64,000 nucleotides of DNA from Streptomyces venezuelae (GCF_008642355.1 NZ_CP029193.1:3930001-3994000); one strand, 5' to 3'; shown: positions 9,553 through 20,919, counted from the first letter of the stretch. Translations and numbers: made by a program. Notes: generated from the sequence alone by a model not told the origin.

Positions 9553-11079
9553 TTACGGGCGACGGATCGCGTCGGCCGCTGCCGTGGCGGCAGGGCCTGC
9601 CGCCAGCTCCGTCTCCAGGAGCTGCTTGCCGAGCAGCTCGGGGTCGGGCAGATCCATCGGGTACTCGCCGTCGAAGCAGGCCCGGCAGAGGTTCGGCTTG
9701 TCGATGGTCGTGGCCTCGATCATGCCGTCGATGGAGATGTACGAGAGGGAGTCGGCGCCGAGCGAGGTGCCGATCTCCTCGATGGTCATGCCGTTGGCGA
9801 TGAGCTCGGCGCGGGTCGCGAAGTCGATGCCGAAGAAGCACGGCCACTTCACGGGCGGGGACGAGATCCGGATGTGGACCTCGGCGGCGCCGGCCTCGCG
9901 GAGCATCTTGACCAGGGCGCGCTGGGTGTTGCCGCGGACGATCGAGTCGTCGACGACCACGAGGCGCTTGCCCTTGATGACTTCCTTGAGGGGGTTCAGC
10001 TTGAGACGGATGCCGAGCTGACGGATCGTCTGCGAGGGCTGGATGAAGGTCCGGCCGACATAGGCGTTCTTGACCAGGCCTGCGCCGAAGGGGATGCCGG
10101 AGGCTTCCGCGTACCCGATCGCGGCGGGGGTGCCGGATTCGGGGGTCGCTATGACGAGGTCGGCCTCGACCGGGGCTTCCGCGGCGAGTTTCCGGCCCAT
10201 CTCGACGCGCGAGAGGTAGACGTTCCGGCCCGCGATGTCCGTGTCGGGGCGCGCCAGATAGACGTACTCGAAGACACAGCCCTTGGGCTTCGCTTCCGCG
10301 AATCGGGACGTTCGCAGTCCGTTCTCGTCGATCGCGACGAACTCACCGGGCTCTATCTCGCGGACGTAGCTGGCGCCGCAGATGTCGAGCGCGGCGGACT
10401 CCGAGGCGACGACCCAGCCGCGCTCCAGGCGGCCGAGGACCAGCGGGCGGATGCCCTGCGGGTCGCGGGCCGCGTACAGCGTGTTCTCGTTCATGAAGAC
10501 GAGGGAGAAGGCGCCCTGCACGTCCGGGAGGACCTTGGTGGCTGCTTCCTCGATGGTCAGCGGCTTGCCGTCGTCGTCCACCTGACCCGCGAGGAGGGCC
10601 GTCACCAGGTCGGTGTCGTTGGTCGCGGCGACCTGGGTCGCGCGGCCGTTCTCCTTGGGCAGGGCGGCGACCAGCTCGGCGAGCTGGGCGGTGTTGACGA
10701 GGTTGCCGTTGTGCCCGAGCGCGATGGAGCCGTGCGCGGTGGCACGGAACGTCGGCTGGGCGTTCTCCCAGACGGAGGCGCCAGTGGTCGAGTAGCGGGC
10801 GTGACCGACCGCGATGTGACCCTGGAGCGAGCCGAGAGAGGTTTCGTCGAAGACCTGGGACACGAGGCCCATGTCCTTGAAGACGAGGATCTGGGAGCCG
10901 TTGCTTACCGCGATTCCCGCGGATTCCTGACCCCGATGCTGGAGGGCGTAGAGCCCGAAGTACGTGAGCTTTGCGACCTCTTCGCCCGGAGCCCAGACAC
11001 CGAAGACGCCGCAAGCGTCCTGGGGGCCCTTCTCGCCGGGAAGCAGATCGTGATTGAGTCGACCGTCACCACGTGGCAC
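9553..11079 (-). CDS. purF: Amidophosphoribosyltransferase
   Basis: PurF (508 aa) makes phosphoribosylamine from PRPP and glutamine, the committed step of purine synthesis. The GTG at 11079 starts VPRGDGRLNHDLLPGE, a 22-residue propeptide ending at C23 (QDAC-GVFG), the glutaminase nucleophile exposed after processing. The Ntn glutaminase domain includes LQHRGQESAGIAV, and the PRPP-binding motif VVVDDSIVRGNT is near residue 370. The longer frame reaching 11331 is not conserved-looking. It is the first gene of a purF-purM operon. Feedback inhibition by purine nucleotides is a family property. Confidence 0.96.
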   Translation of the reverse strand: MPRGDGRLNHDLLPGEKGPQDACGVFGVWAPGEEVAKLTYFGLYALQHRGQESAGIAVSNGSQILVFKDMGLVSQVFDETSLGSLQGHIAVGHARYSTTGASVWENAQPTFRATAHGSIALGHNGNLVNTAQLAELVAALPKENGRATQVAATNDTDLVTALLAGQVDDDGKPLTIEEAATKVLPDVQGAFSLVFMNENTLYAARDPQGIRPLVLGRLERGWVVASESAALDICGASYVREIEPGEFVAIDENGLRTSRFAEAKPKGCVFEYVYLARPDTDIAGRNVYLSRVEMGRKLAAEAPVEADLVIATPESGTPAAIGYAEASGIPFGAGLVKNAYVGRTFIQPSQTIRQLGIRLKLNPLKEVIKGKRLVVVDDSIVRGNTQRALVKMLREAGAAEVHIRISSPPVKWPCFFGIDFATRAELIANGMTIEEIGTSLGADSLSYISIDGMIEATTIDKPNLCRACFDGEYPMDLPDPELLGKQLLETELAAGPAATAAADAIRRP

Positions 11080-11407
11080 GCCATCGAGTGTAGGCGAGAT
11101 CGACCACTGGTCCGAATTGGGGATACGGACCCTGCACGGACCGTAATCGCGAACGGGGCGCGCCCGCTGCCCGCACCGGCCGAGTGCGAAGCGCGTGTGA
11201 ACAGACCGGCCCTTTCGTTGACACCTACAAGCGCCCTCGGACAGGCTCCGGCGCATGCAGTCCACCGGTGACCCGACGGTCACACTCGTGGGGCGCCGCC
11301 ACGTTGACCTGGTCCGTGTCGCGAGCGCCATCTGTCGCGCTGCCTGAACGCACCCTTCCGCACCCCTTTCCCCCCGGCTTCCGCCTGCCCTCGTTCAGGA
11401 GCGCATT
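11080..11407. promoter_or_regulatory. Divergent promoter region purF / sulfatase
   Basis: This 328-bp gap between divergent genes must carry both promoters. An inverted repeat GGTCCG-N11-CGGACC (11109-11131) lies 30-50 bp upstream of the purF start, where a regulator could act. No recognisable PurR box or riboswitch was seen. Confidence 0.5.
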
Positions 11408-12859
11408 GTGTCTTCCCACAAGCCCGGTCACACCTCCGACAGGTCCGTTTCCCAGCTGTCCCGGCGCGCCTTCGGAGGCGTCGTCGGCGCCTCCGCGACC
11501 GCCGCCGCGGTCGGTCTCCCGGCCACCGATGCGCAGGCCCGCGCCGGTGCCGAGGAGCGGCCGTTCCGGGCGGCGGCGCGCCGGGGCGGACGGCGGCCGA
11601 ACATCCTCTTCGTCCTCGGCGACGACCTCGGCTGGGCCGACCTCTCGTCCTACGGCTCGCCGCACATCCGGACGCCGAACCTCGACCGCCTCGCCCGCGA
11701 GGGCGTCCGCTTCACGGACGCCTACTCCGGGTCGGCGACCTGCTCGCCGACCCGCTTCAGCCTGTACACGGGCCGCTTCCCCGGGCGTACGAAGGGCGGT
11801 CTCGCGGAGCCGATCGCGGACAGGTCCGTGGGCCTCGACCCGACCCACCCCACGCTCGCGTCACTGCTGCGCGACGCCGGGTACGCGACCGCGCTCATCG
11901 GCAAGTGGCACTGCGGCTACCTGCCGGACTACTCACCCACCAAGTCCGGGTGGGACGAGTTCTTCGGGAACTTCGGCGGGGCCCTGGAGTACTACTCGAA
12001 GCTGGGGCTCGGCGGGGAGTACGACCTCTACGAGGGCGCCGTCCGGGAGGGCGACGCCGAGTACAAGGACCTGCGGTACTACACCCGCGTCCTGACCGAG
12101 CGGGCGAGCGCGTACGTGCGACGGGACCACGGCGGCAAGCCGTGGCTGCTCAACCTGAACTTCACCACTCCCCACTGGCCGTGGATAGCCGACGGCGACG
12201 AGGAGCAGAGCGCCGAGATCGTCCGCCGCATCAAGGCGGGCGAGAAGGGGGCGCTGCAGCACCGGGACGGCGGTTCCGTGGAGAAGTACAAGGAGATGGT
12301 CGAGGATCTGGACCGTTCGATCGGTGAGGTGCTGCGCGCCCTGCGGAAGTCGGGGCAGGAGCGCGACACCCTCGTGTTCTTCGCGTCGGACAACGGCGGC
12401 GAGCGCTTCTCGTACAACTGGCCGCTGTCCGGCAACAAGGGCTCCCTCAAGGAGGGCGGTATCCGAGTGCCGACCATCGTGCGGTGGCCGGCGCGGATCG
12501 ACGGCGGGCAGGTCAGCGACGAGCCCGTCTACACGCCCGACTGGACGGCGACGCTGCTGGAGATCGGCGGCGCCAGGCCGGACCGCGCCCACCCGCTGGA
12601 CGGCGCCAGCCTCGCCCCGTACCTCCTGAAGGGCGAGCGGCTCGCCGAGCGGGAGCTGTTCTGGCGGGTGCGGGGCGAGCGGGCGCTGCGGCGCGGCGAC
12701 TGGAAGTACTACCGGGGCAAGGACGGCGCCGACCAGCTCTTCCACCTCGCCGAGGACCGTCGCGAGCAGGCCGACCGGGCCGCCGCGGAGCCGCGGCTCC
12801 TGGCGGAGCTGCGGCGTGCGTGGGAGCGGACGGACAAGGAACTGCTGCCCTACGCCTAG
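11408..12859 (+). CDS. Tat-exported sulfatase
   Basis: This 483-residue type I sulfatase hydrolyses a sulfate ester, substrate unknown. The N terminus carries a twin-arginine signal (QLSRRAFGG, residues 17-24, then a hydrophobic stretch), so it is exported folded. D72 and D73 in VLGDDLGWAD are metal ligands. C112 in CSPTR is the CxPxR cysteine that formylglycine-generating enzyme converts to the catalytic residue; the sulfatase signature continues FSLYTGR. A second metal site is FFASDNGGE. GTG start with AGGAG six bases upstream. It converges on, and overlaps by 4 bp, the META lipoprotein gene. Confidence 0.9.
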   Translation: MSSHKPGHTSDRSVSQLSRRAFGGVVGASATAAAVGLPATDAQARAGAEERPFRAAARRGGRRPNILFVLGDDLGWADLSSYGSPHIRTPNLDRLAREGVRFTDAYSGSATCSPTRFSLYTGRFPGRTKGGLAEPIADRSVGLDPTHPTLASLLRDAGYATALIGKWHCGYLPDYSPTKSGWDEFFGNFGGALEYYSKLGLGGEYDLYEGAVREGDAEYKDLRYYTRVLTERASAYVRRDHGGKPWLLNLNFTTPHWPWIADGDEEQSAEIVRRIKAGEKGALQHRDGGSVEKYKEMVEDLDRSIGEVLRALRKSGQERDTLVFFASDNGGERFSYNWPLSGNKGSLKEGGIRVPTIVRWPARIDGGQVSDEPVYTPDWTATLLEIGGARPDRAHPLDGASLAPYLLKGERLAERELFWRVRGERALRRGDWKYYRGKDGADQLFHLAEDRREQADRAAAEPRLLAELRRAWERTDKELLPYA

Positions 12860-13710
12860 TCCTTGGCCCGGCCCTTGGCCGCGGTGGTGTTCGCCGTGAC
12901 GACCGTGCCGTCGTCCGCGGTGAGCTTCAGCGTGCCCTGCTGCACCTCGTGGCGTGCCTCGCCGTCGAAGAGCTTCAGGAGCTTGCGTTCGGTGGTCATC
13001 GCGTCGCCGGGGCACATCTTCCGGGTGGTCGCGGGCTTGCCGAAGGTGATGCGGCCGTCCTCCGCCTCGGCCTTGGCCGAGACGTCGTTGCAGCCGAGGT
13101 TGCCGCGGACCTTGCCGTCGTCGCCGAAGGTGAGGTGGACCTTGCCGGACACGGCCTTCGGCAGGGTCGCGGCGGTCTTGCCGTCGCCGATGCCGTTCAC
13201 CGTCCATTTGGTGCCGGTGAGCGGCGCGTCGGGCTCGGCGGGCTGCGAGGTGAAGTCCACGCGGTCTCCCTTGGCCGTGGTGAGGGTCATGCGGTCGCCG
13301 TCCACCTTCGCGGTGAACCTGCCCGCGCCGAGTGCGCGCGTGAGCTTCTCCTCGAACTTCATGCGGCCGCCGCCCTCGCAGGCCATCATCGTCGTCTGTG
13401 TCTCGCCGAAGTCCACGGTGTCGCCCTTGACCGACACGGTGGTGCCCGCGTGGTTGCAGCCGTAGCTGCCGGCGGCCCTGCCGTCCTTGCCGATCTTCAG
13501 GTACGCGCCTTCCGGGGCGTCGTGCTTCTTGCCGCCCACGGTGAGGCTCTCCACGTTCCAGCGGACGCCGGTGAGTGCCTGCTCGGTCGTCACGGTACGG
13601 CCGCCGGAGTCGCGGTCGGAGCCGGCTCCGGACTCGCTGCCGCATGCCGTGAGCAGCAGCCCCGCGGAGGCCAGCGCGGTCAGGGTGAGGGTCACTCGCT
13701 GCGTGTGCAT
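12856..13710 (-). CDS. Lipoprotein with two META (HslJ-like) domains
   Basis: The ATG at 13710 begins a lipoprotein signal (MHTQRVTLTLTALASAGLLL) ending in lipobox LTAC, so the 284-residue precursor should be anchored outside the membrane. Two repeats of the META/DUF306 fold follow: LTGVRWNVES with GSYGCNHAGTTV, and LTGTKWTVNG with GNLGCNDVS. Each has the conserved N and C residues and a second cysteine (MMACEG, RKMCPGD) that may form a disulfide. META proteins are linked to heat or antibiotic stress, but the function is unproven. The in-frame extension to 13965 has no signal features. Confidence 0.85.
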   Translation of the reverse strand: MHTQRVTLTLTALASAGLLLTACGSESGAGSDRDSGGRTVTTEQALTGVRWNVESLTVGGKKHDAPEGAYLKIGKDGRAAGSYGCNHAGTTVSVKGDTVDFGETQTTMMACEGGGRMKFEEKLTRALGAGRFTAKVDGDRMTLTTAKGDRVDFTSQPAEPDAPLTGTKWTVNGIGDGKTAATLPKAVSGKVHLTFGDDGKVRGNLGCNDVSAKAEAEDGRITFGKPATTRKMCPGDAMTTERKLLKLFDGEARHEVQQGTLKLTADDGTVVTANTTAAKGRAKD

Positions 13711-13771
13711 GGCAATGTGACGGAACAAGTGGGGGTACCGGTTCCATCTCTCCGTCCCGGCGCCCGCGGGG

Positions 13772-14572
13772 TCACCCCATGATCGGCAGCAGCCCCGACA
13801 GGTCCGCCCGCTCACCGCTCGCGCTGACCTGCGCCGCGTCGACGGCGGTCGCCCAGTCCGTGCGTCCGGTCGCGAGGCGGATCCAGGTGAGCGGGTCGGC
13901 CTCGACGACGTTGGGCGGGGTGCCGCGGGTGTGCCGGGGTCCTTCGACGCACTGCACGACGGCATACGGCGGAATCCGCACCTCCGTCGACGCGCCGGGC
14001 GCCTTCACCGCGAGGGCGTCCGCGAGCAGCCGGGCGCAGGCGGCCAGGGCCTGCCGGTCGTACGGCACGTCGAGGCCCGGCACGGCGTCGTTCAAGTCGT
14101 CCGTGTGGACGGTGAGTTCGACGGTACGGGTGACGAGGAAGTCGCCCAGGGTCATGGCGCCGAAGCGCGAGGGCACCAGACGGTCGTCGGACGCGGCGGC
14201 CAGGGACTCCTCGAAGCCGGTGAACGTGCGCGTGAAGAGGTCGTCGAGGTCCGCGCCCGCTGTCTCGGCGAGCGCCCGGGTGTCCTCGTCGACCCGCGCG
14301 GCGGCGGTGACCGTGGCGAACGGCCAGTCCATGAGCGGCACTTCGTGTCTGGCCGGTTCCGGCATGCCGAGGTAGCGGTGGACGGTGCCGAGGACCAGGG
14401 CGAGGTGGGCGGCGAGTTCGTGCACGGTCCAGTCGCCGAGCCGGGTGGGGCGGGCCAGCTGCTCGGGCGTGAGGGTGTGCACCGCGTCCCGTACGTTGCC
14501 GAACTGGGCGAGCACGGCGGTGCGGATCTTGGTGGAGTCGTACGAGCGCGTGCGCTTCTTGGCCGGTGGCAT
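13772..14572 (-). CDS. Mycothiol-dependent maleylpyruvate isomerase family protein
   Basis: This 266-residue protein has the DinB-like MDMPI N-terminal helical bundle (LTPEQLARPTRLGDWTVHELAAHL, with the metal-site histidine in that segment), the second histidine region (VTRTVELTVHTDDL) and a C-terminal sterol-carrier-like domain. The family uses mycothiol, the actinobacterial thiol, as cofactor in isomerisation or conjugation. The substrate is unknown. It lies 10 bp downstream of the tetR-type gene on the same strand, so the two are probably one operon. Confidence 0.8.
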   Translation of the reverse strand: MPPAKKRTRSYDSTKIRTAVLAQFGNVRDAVHTLTPEQLARPTRLGDWTVHELAAHLALVLGTVHRYLGMPEPARHEVPLMDWPFATVTAAARVDEDTRALAETAGADLDDLFTRTFTGFEESLAAASDDRLVPSRFGAMTLGDFLVTRTVELTVHTDDLNDAVPGLDVPYDRQALAACARLLADALAVKAPGASTEVRIPPYAVVQCVEGPRHTRGTPPNVVEADPLTWIRLATGRTDWATAVDAAQVSASGERADLSGLLPIMG

Positions 14573-14582
14573 GAGGCCGAGC

Positions 14583-15221
14583 CTAAGCGTTTCCGGGGTA
14601 CCCCTGTAGTCCCTTTTCGACCAGGTCGAAGGCGCGCTCGGCGGCCTCCGCGCAGCCCTTCGCGATCTCGTCGTCCGGGTCCCCCGCGAGGGTGCGTTCG
14701 TGGTTCTGCATGATGAGCGCGTTCCGGGCGCCGATCAGCTGGGCCGCGGCGACCCGCGCGAGAAGCATGTCGCCGGTCTCCTCGGCGAGCTCGTCGGCGA
14801 GGAGCTGGACGCTGCGCATGTGGAAGATGACCACGCGGTGCGCGAGCGTCGGTGTCTCCTTGATGAGCTGGCGCACCTTGAGGGTGCGCGGGTCGCCGCC
14901 GAGGCCGATCGACGGGTCGCGCCGGGGGATCTGCTCCAGGAACTGGCGGCGCGCCGCGGCGACCGCGGACTCGCCGGGGCGCCGCTCGCGGACCGCGCGG
15001 GCCGGGTCCTCCGCGTGGTCCTCCATGGGGCCGACGATCACGTCTTCCTTGGTGCCGAAGTAGTTGAAGACGGTCATCTTCGACACGTCGGCCGCCTCGG
15101 CGATCTCCGCCACGGAGACGTGGTCGAAGCCCCGCTCGGCACAGAGGTCCACAGCGACCTGCCAGATCCGCGCGGCGGTCTGCCGCTTCTTGCGCGCGCG
15201 CAGCCCCAGCTCCTCGGTCAT
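14583..15221 (-). CDS. TetR family transcriptional regulator
   Basis: A 212-residue regulator starting MTEELGLRARKKRQTAARIW. The TetR helix-turn-helix is clear (AVDLCAERGFDHVSVAEIAEAADVSKMTVFNYFGTKED). The C-terminal ligand domain (LAHRVVIFHMRSVQLLADELAEETGD) is of the common Streptomyces type. It is five bases from the stop of the M23 gene upstream and ten from the mycothiol-enzyme gene downstream, which points to a unit in which it may control its neighbours. The ligand is unknown. Confidence 0.87.
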   Translation of the reverse strand: MTEELGLRARKKRQTAARIWQVAVDLCAERGFDHVSVAEIAEAADVSKMTVFNYFGTKEDVIVGPMEDHAEDPARAVRERRPGESAVAAARRQFLEQIPRRDPSIGLGGDPRTLKVRQLIKETPTLAHRVVIFHMRSVQLLADELAEETGDMLLARVAAAQLIGARNALIMQNHERTLAGDPDDEIAKGCAEAAERAFDLVEKGLQGYPGNA

Positions 15222-15226
15222 GCAGG

Positions 15227-16066
15227 TCACGGTACCGGGGTGGTCTCTTCCCGCACGGTGAACGTCTCGCGGTTGCGGGGCACGCCGACCCCTCGCCAGC
15301 TGAACGGCACGCCCCGGGCCGTGTCCAGGTCGGGCCCGTCCATCAGCTGGAAGTGCACGTGCGGCTCGGTGGAGTTGCCGGAGTTCCCGCACCGGCCGAG
15401 CTCCTGTCCGACGGTCACCCGGTCCCCCGCCCGCACGGTGAGCGAGCCCTGCTTGACGTGCGCGTACACGGCGTACGTCCCCTCACCGATGTCGAGGATG
15501 ACGTGGTTGCCGACGATGCGGCGGGCGCCGCCCAGCGACCTGCCGAAGCCCTCGACGACGATCAGGTACAGGATTCCGGCGAGGGAGTTGCGGCTGAGGT
15601 GGTCCCGCTGACCGTCCTCCGCGTGCACGACGGTCGCGTCGGCGACCGCCAGCAGCGGCGCCCCGAAGGCGGGGAACGCACGGTTGCCGCGCGCGAGAGG
15701 CCAGAGCCAGGCGAAGGCGGGCCTGCCCGGCCCGTCCGCCGGCTCGGCGACGATGTCGATGGCGTAGGCCTGCCCGCAGCTCCGCGTGCCATGGCTCGGC
15801 ACCTTGTCGGCGGGACTGTTGAGCGCGGACCAGCGGCCGGTGACCGGCGGTTCGATCTCGACCGTCGAAGGCTGCGAAGCCTTGGCCTCGCGGCGCGCGT
15901 CGGCGCCGAGCGCGAAGGAGAGGCCGAACACGCCGACGGCCGCGGCAAGGCCGAGCCAGCTCGGATAGGGCGGGTCGCCGGTGAAGACGACGATCAGATG
16001 GGCGGCGATGAACAGCAACAGCAGACGTTGCAGCAGTGCCGCCGCCTTGCGTTGGCCCACGGACAT
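15227..16066 (-). CDS. Membrane-anchored M23 (LytM) peptidase-like protein
   Basis: The 279-residue protein has two N-terminal membrane segments (about residues 10-29 and 38-54) and then an extracellular M23/lysostaphin-type domain. The zinc-site pattern is visible as H92 and D104 (SHGTRSCGQAYAIDI) and H236-V-H238, with AVYAHVKQGS before it. Family members cut peptidoglycan peptides, though some are inactive. It is 25 bp downstream of the ArsR-type gene, so it is probably controlled by that regulator. Confidence 0.82.
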   Translation of the reverse strand: MSVGQRKAAALLQRLLLLFIAAHLIVVFTGDPPYPSWLGLAAAVGVFGLSFALGADARREAKASQPSTVEIEPPVTGRWSALNSPADKVPSHGTRSCGQAYAIDIVAEPADGPGRPAFAWLWPLARGNRAFPAFGAPLLAVADATVVHAEDGQRDHLSRNSLAGILYLIVVEGFGRSLGGARRIVGNHVILDIGEGTYAVYAHVKQGSLTVRAGDRVTVGQELGRCGNSGNSTEPHVHFQLMDGPDLDTARGVPFSWRGVGVPRNRETFTVREETTPVP

Positions 16067-16091
16067 GACTTCCCCCTCGTACAGGTAACGG

Positions 16092-16598
16092 TCAGGACAC
16101 CGGCTTGGCCGCCGTGAGCGCCACGAGCAGCGGCACCACCCGCCCGGCGGGCACCTCGTAGCGCCCGCGCCCGGTGCTGTGCAGCCAGCCCGCGCCGGTC
16201 AGCTGGCGCAGGTGGTGGTAGATCTGGCCGGTCGTGCCGACGTCGTCGAGCGCGGCCAGCTCGGCGGCGGTGCGCAGGCCGCCGAGGATCTCCCGCAGCA
16301 GCCGCAGCCGTACGGGGTTGCCGAGCGCGGCGAACGATTCGGCCGCCTCGGACCAGTCGCCCTCGAAGACGGACTCGGTGAGCAGGCCGTACTGCCACTC
16401 GTACCGGTGCCCCGTCGGCACCCGTACCGACCCGGTGAACAGGACGGCGCCGTCCGCGTCCTCCGTCACCGGATGCCGCGCCTTCAGCGCGTCGAGGGCC
16501 CAGAAATCGCCCTCTCCCACGGCGGGCGCGGCCGGTTCCGCGCTCTCCAGCTCCGCCATGCGCCGTTCGAGCTCGGCGACGCGCTGTTCCAGATCCAT
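16092..16598 (-). CDS. ArsR-type winged-helix regulator
   Basis: This 168-residue regulator has an N-terminal coiled coil (MDLEQRVAELERRMAELE) and a winged helix at residues ~85-150 (FAALGNPVRLRLLREIL, then TTGQIYHHLRQLTGAGWL). No metal-binding cysteines are seen, so it probably does not sense metal. Tandem palindromes TTACGTAA sit ten bases before its start codon and are a likely autoregulatory operator. The next gene in the operon is the M23 peptidase. Confidence 0.82.
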   Translation of the reverse strand: MDLEQRVAELERRMAELESAEPAAPAVGEGDFWALDALKARHPVTEDADGAVLFTGSVRVPTGHRYEWQYGLLTESVFEGDWSEAAESFAALGNPVRLRLLREILGGLRTAAELAALDDVGTTGQIYHHLRQLTGAGWLHSTGRGRYEVPAGRVVPLLVALTAAKPVS

Positions 16599-16607
16599 GC
16601 CTCGAAC

Positions 16608-16623
16608 TTACGTAATTACGTAA
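16608..16623 (-). promoter_or_regulatory. Tandem TTACGTAA operator candidate
   Basis: Two perfect 8-bp palindromes TTACGTAA stand head to tail ten bases upstream of the ArsR-type start. This AT-rich patch in a GC-rich setting overlaps the expected promoter or leader, and fits binding by a winged-helix dimer. Confidence 0.65.
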
Positions 16624-16667
16624 TTCCGTGCAACCCCTGCAGTGTCCGCGTGGCGTGTCCGGGTACG

Positions 16668-16708
16668 CCGAAGCCCCCGTCCGGACCTGGTCCGGACGGG
16701 GGCTTCGG
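16668..16708 (-). terminator. Terminator of the purSQL operon
   Basis: An 18-bp perfect stem (16668-16685 with 16691-16708) with a five-base loop lies 17 bp after the purL stop codon. Confidence 0.88.
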
Positions 16709-16724
16709 GCAGAGACGGGACGGC

Positions 16725-18970
<2,246 letters not shown>

Positions 18971-18974
<4 letters not shown>

Positions 18975-19651
18975 GCGTTGACCAGCTTCTTCAGGATCGA
19001 GGTGAAGAATCCGAGGCCGTCGGCGCGGCCGGTCCCGATCAGCGGCTCGACGGCGTGCTCGGGGTGCGGCATGAGGCCGACGACGTTGCCCGCCTCGTTG
19101 GTGATGCCGGCGATGTCACGGAGCGAGCCGTTGGGGTTGCCGTCCAGGTAGCGGAAGGCGACGCGGCCCTCGGCCTCCAGCATGTCCAGCGTCCGCTCGT
19201 CGGCCGTGTACTGCCCGTCGATGTTCTTCAGCGGGATGCGGATCTCCTGTCCCGCCGTGTAGTCGGCGGTCCAGGCGGTCTCCGCGTTCTCCACGCGCAG
19301 CTTCTGCTCCCGGCAGATGAAGTGCAGGTGGTTGTTGCGCAGCATCGCCCCGGGCAGGAGGTGCGTCTCGGTGAGCACCTGGAAGCCGTTGCAGATGCCG
19401 AGGACCGGCATTCCGGCCTTCGCCTGCTCGATGACGGACTCCATCACCGGCGAGAAACGCGAGATGGCGCCGGCCCGCAGATAGTCGCCGTAGGAGAACC
19501 CGCCGGGCAGCACCACGGCGTCGACCTGCTTGAGGTCCTTGTCCTTGTGCCACAGCGGCACGGCTTCGGCGCCCGCCACGCGGACGGCACGCTGGGTGTC
19601 GCGGTCGTCGAGGGTTCCCGGGAAAGTGACGACTCCAATTCGAGCGGTCAC
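18971..19651 (-). CDS. purQ: Phosphoribosylformylglycinamidine synthase subunit PurQ
   Basis: PurQ (226 aa) is the class I glutamine amidotransferase subunit that supplies ammonia to PurL. The nucleophile is in [11 protein letters not shown] and the His/Glu pair in [10 protein letters not shown] near the C terminus. The N terminus [15 protein letters not shown] and [14 protein letters not shown] are typical. It overlaps purS and purL by four bases on each side. Confidence 0.96.
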
Positions 19652-19929
19652 TTCGCGGCCTCCTCGGCCTTCCGCGTCTCCTGGCCTTCTTCGACCTTTA
19701 CGACGAAGTCCTCGATCACGGTGTTGGCGAGGAAGGTTTCCGCCAACTCGTGGATACGGGCGAGGGCCGCGGCATCCACGGGCCCGTCCACCTCGAGTTC
19801 GAAGCGCTTTCCCTGACGTACGTCGGAGATGCCCTGGAAACCGAGGCGCGGCAGTGCACGCTGCACCGCCTGGCCCTGGGGGTCGAGGATCTCCGGCTTG
19901 AGCATGACGTCGACTACGACGCGTGCCAC
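19648..19929 (-). CDS. purS: Phosphoribosylformylglycinamidine synthase subunit PurS
   Basis: PurS is the small structural subunit that bridges PurL and PurQ. The protein is [19 protein letters not shown] and ends near 93 residues. Two GTG codons compete: 19935 lies inside the GGGAG ribosome binding site, while 19929 has it five bases upstream, so 19929 is preferred. It is the first gene of purS-purQ-purL. Confidence 0.92.
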   Translation of the reverse strand: MARVVVDVMLKPEILDPQGQAVQRALPRLGFQGISDVRQGKRFELEVDGPVDAAALARIHELAETFLANTVIEDFVVKVEEGQETRKAEEAAK

Positions 19930-20302
19930 TGGCACTCCCGGTGTGTGGTGCTGGCGTGTGCTGCTTGCTGGGTGCTGAGCAGGTTCCTTCAGACTACCGG
20001 CACAAAATTTCTACTCGCGTAGACTCGTAGCAACCTACGAGATGACGGTCACGTTCCGGTGCTCAAACAGGTTTCGAACCGAGAACCTTCACCATGAATC
20101 CATGAAAGATCACGCAACGTCATTGCAACCTGACACGCGGAGGTATTAGGCCAGGCTTCACAATGCAATGCCGGGCACTGTACAAAGGAAAAGGCAATAG
20201 TCGATACTTTGCCGAAAACATCCATGCAGTCGGCATCACAGTCGGCAACACCGCATGTCAACGCGGTACACGCGGGAGAGCCGCGCGAAGGGACCGATAT
20301 TC
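19930..20302. promoter_or_regulatory. Divergent promoter region purS / lsrL with inverted repeats
   Basis: This 373-bp gap has much lower GC than its surroundings, especially 20000-20260. Overlapping inverted repeats lie about 80-110 bp upstream of purS: CTAC-TCGC-GTAG (20011-20022) and CTCGTAG-CAAC-CTACGAG (20024-20041). They could be an operator for the pur operon. The AT-rich half next to lsrL is the kind of DNA that Lsr2-type proteins bind, so autoregulation is plausible. Confidence 0.55.
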
Positions 20303-20620
20303 GTGGCGCAACGTGTCGTGGTCACTCTCTTTGACGACATCGACGGCGGGGAAGCGGCGGAAACGGTCGCGTTCGGTCTTGACGGCACCTCGTACGAGAT
20401 CGACCTCAATCAAACCAATGCAGAGAAACTGCGCGGGGCACTTGCCCCGTACCTGGAGGCCGCCCGCAAGCGGTCGCGGTCCGGCGCCGCGTTCCGGCAC
20501 ACCGCCCTGTCCCCCGACCCGTCGGCGGTCCGCGCCTGGGCGCGCTCGCACCACATGAACGTCCCGCCGCGCGGCCGCATCCCCAAGAAGGTCTACGAGG
20601 CGTTCGAGGCGGCCAACTGA
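20303..20620 (+). CDS. lsrL: Lsr2-like nucleoid-associated protein LsrL
   Basis: This 105-residue H-NS-like protein silences AT-rich DNA in the Lsr2 family. The N-terminal oligomerisation domain is VAQRVVVTLFDDIDGGEAAETVAFGL. The C-terminal DNA-binding domain has VRAWARSHHMNVPPRGRIPKKVYEAF, with the RGR minor-groove hook. The start GTG at 20303 follows GAAGGGA; the upstream in-frame extension is not conserved-looking. Streptomyces has two such proteins, and the one divergent from purS is the paralogue LsrL rather than the main Lsr2. That assignment is from memory of gene order. Confidence 0.88.
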   Translation: MAQRVVVTLFDDIDGGEAAETVAFGLDGTSYEIDLNQTNAEKLRGALAPYLEAARKRSRSGAAFRHTALSPDPSAVRAWARSHHMNVPPRGRIPKKVYEAFEAAN

Positions 20621-20768
20621 GCGGTCGGCCGGACCAGCAGGTCCACGCCGCATCCGAGCTCGATCCGCGCCCCTCGGGACAACCGACTTGCGCTGCACCC
20701 CCGCTGGTCAGCTAGAGTCTGGAGCACGCCGAGGGGCGAGGCCGAAAGGCCGGGCCTCACGGAGTCGT

Positions 20769-20840
20769 GCGGGTGTAGTTCAGTAGTAGAACATCCCCCT
20801 TCCAGGGGGAAGGCGCAGTGTGCAATTCCTGTCACCCGCT
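20769..20840 (+). tRNA. tRNA-Gly (TCC)
   Basis: Acceptor arms GCGGGTG and CACCCGC with discriminator T; the anticodon loop CTTCCAG in a TCCCC/GGGGA stem gives TCC. The D arm is short. CCA is not encoded. Confidence 0.94.
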
Positions 20841-20919
20841 CTGCACCGCTCACCGACCGGTCCTCCGGTTGCGGTAAGCTGGTGCTCGCGCCGATCAGTG
20901 AGAGCTGGTCGGAGGCAAT

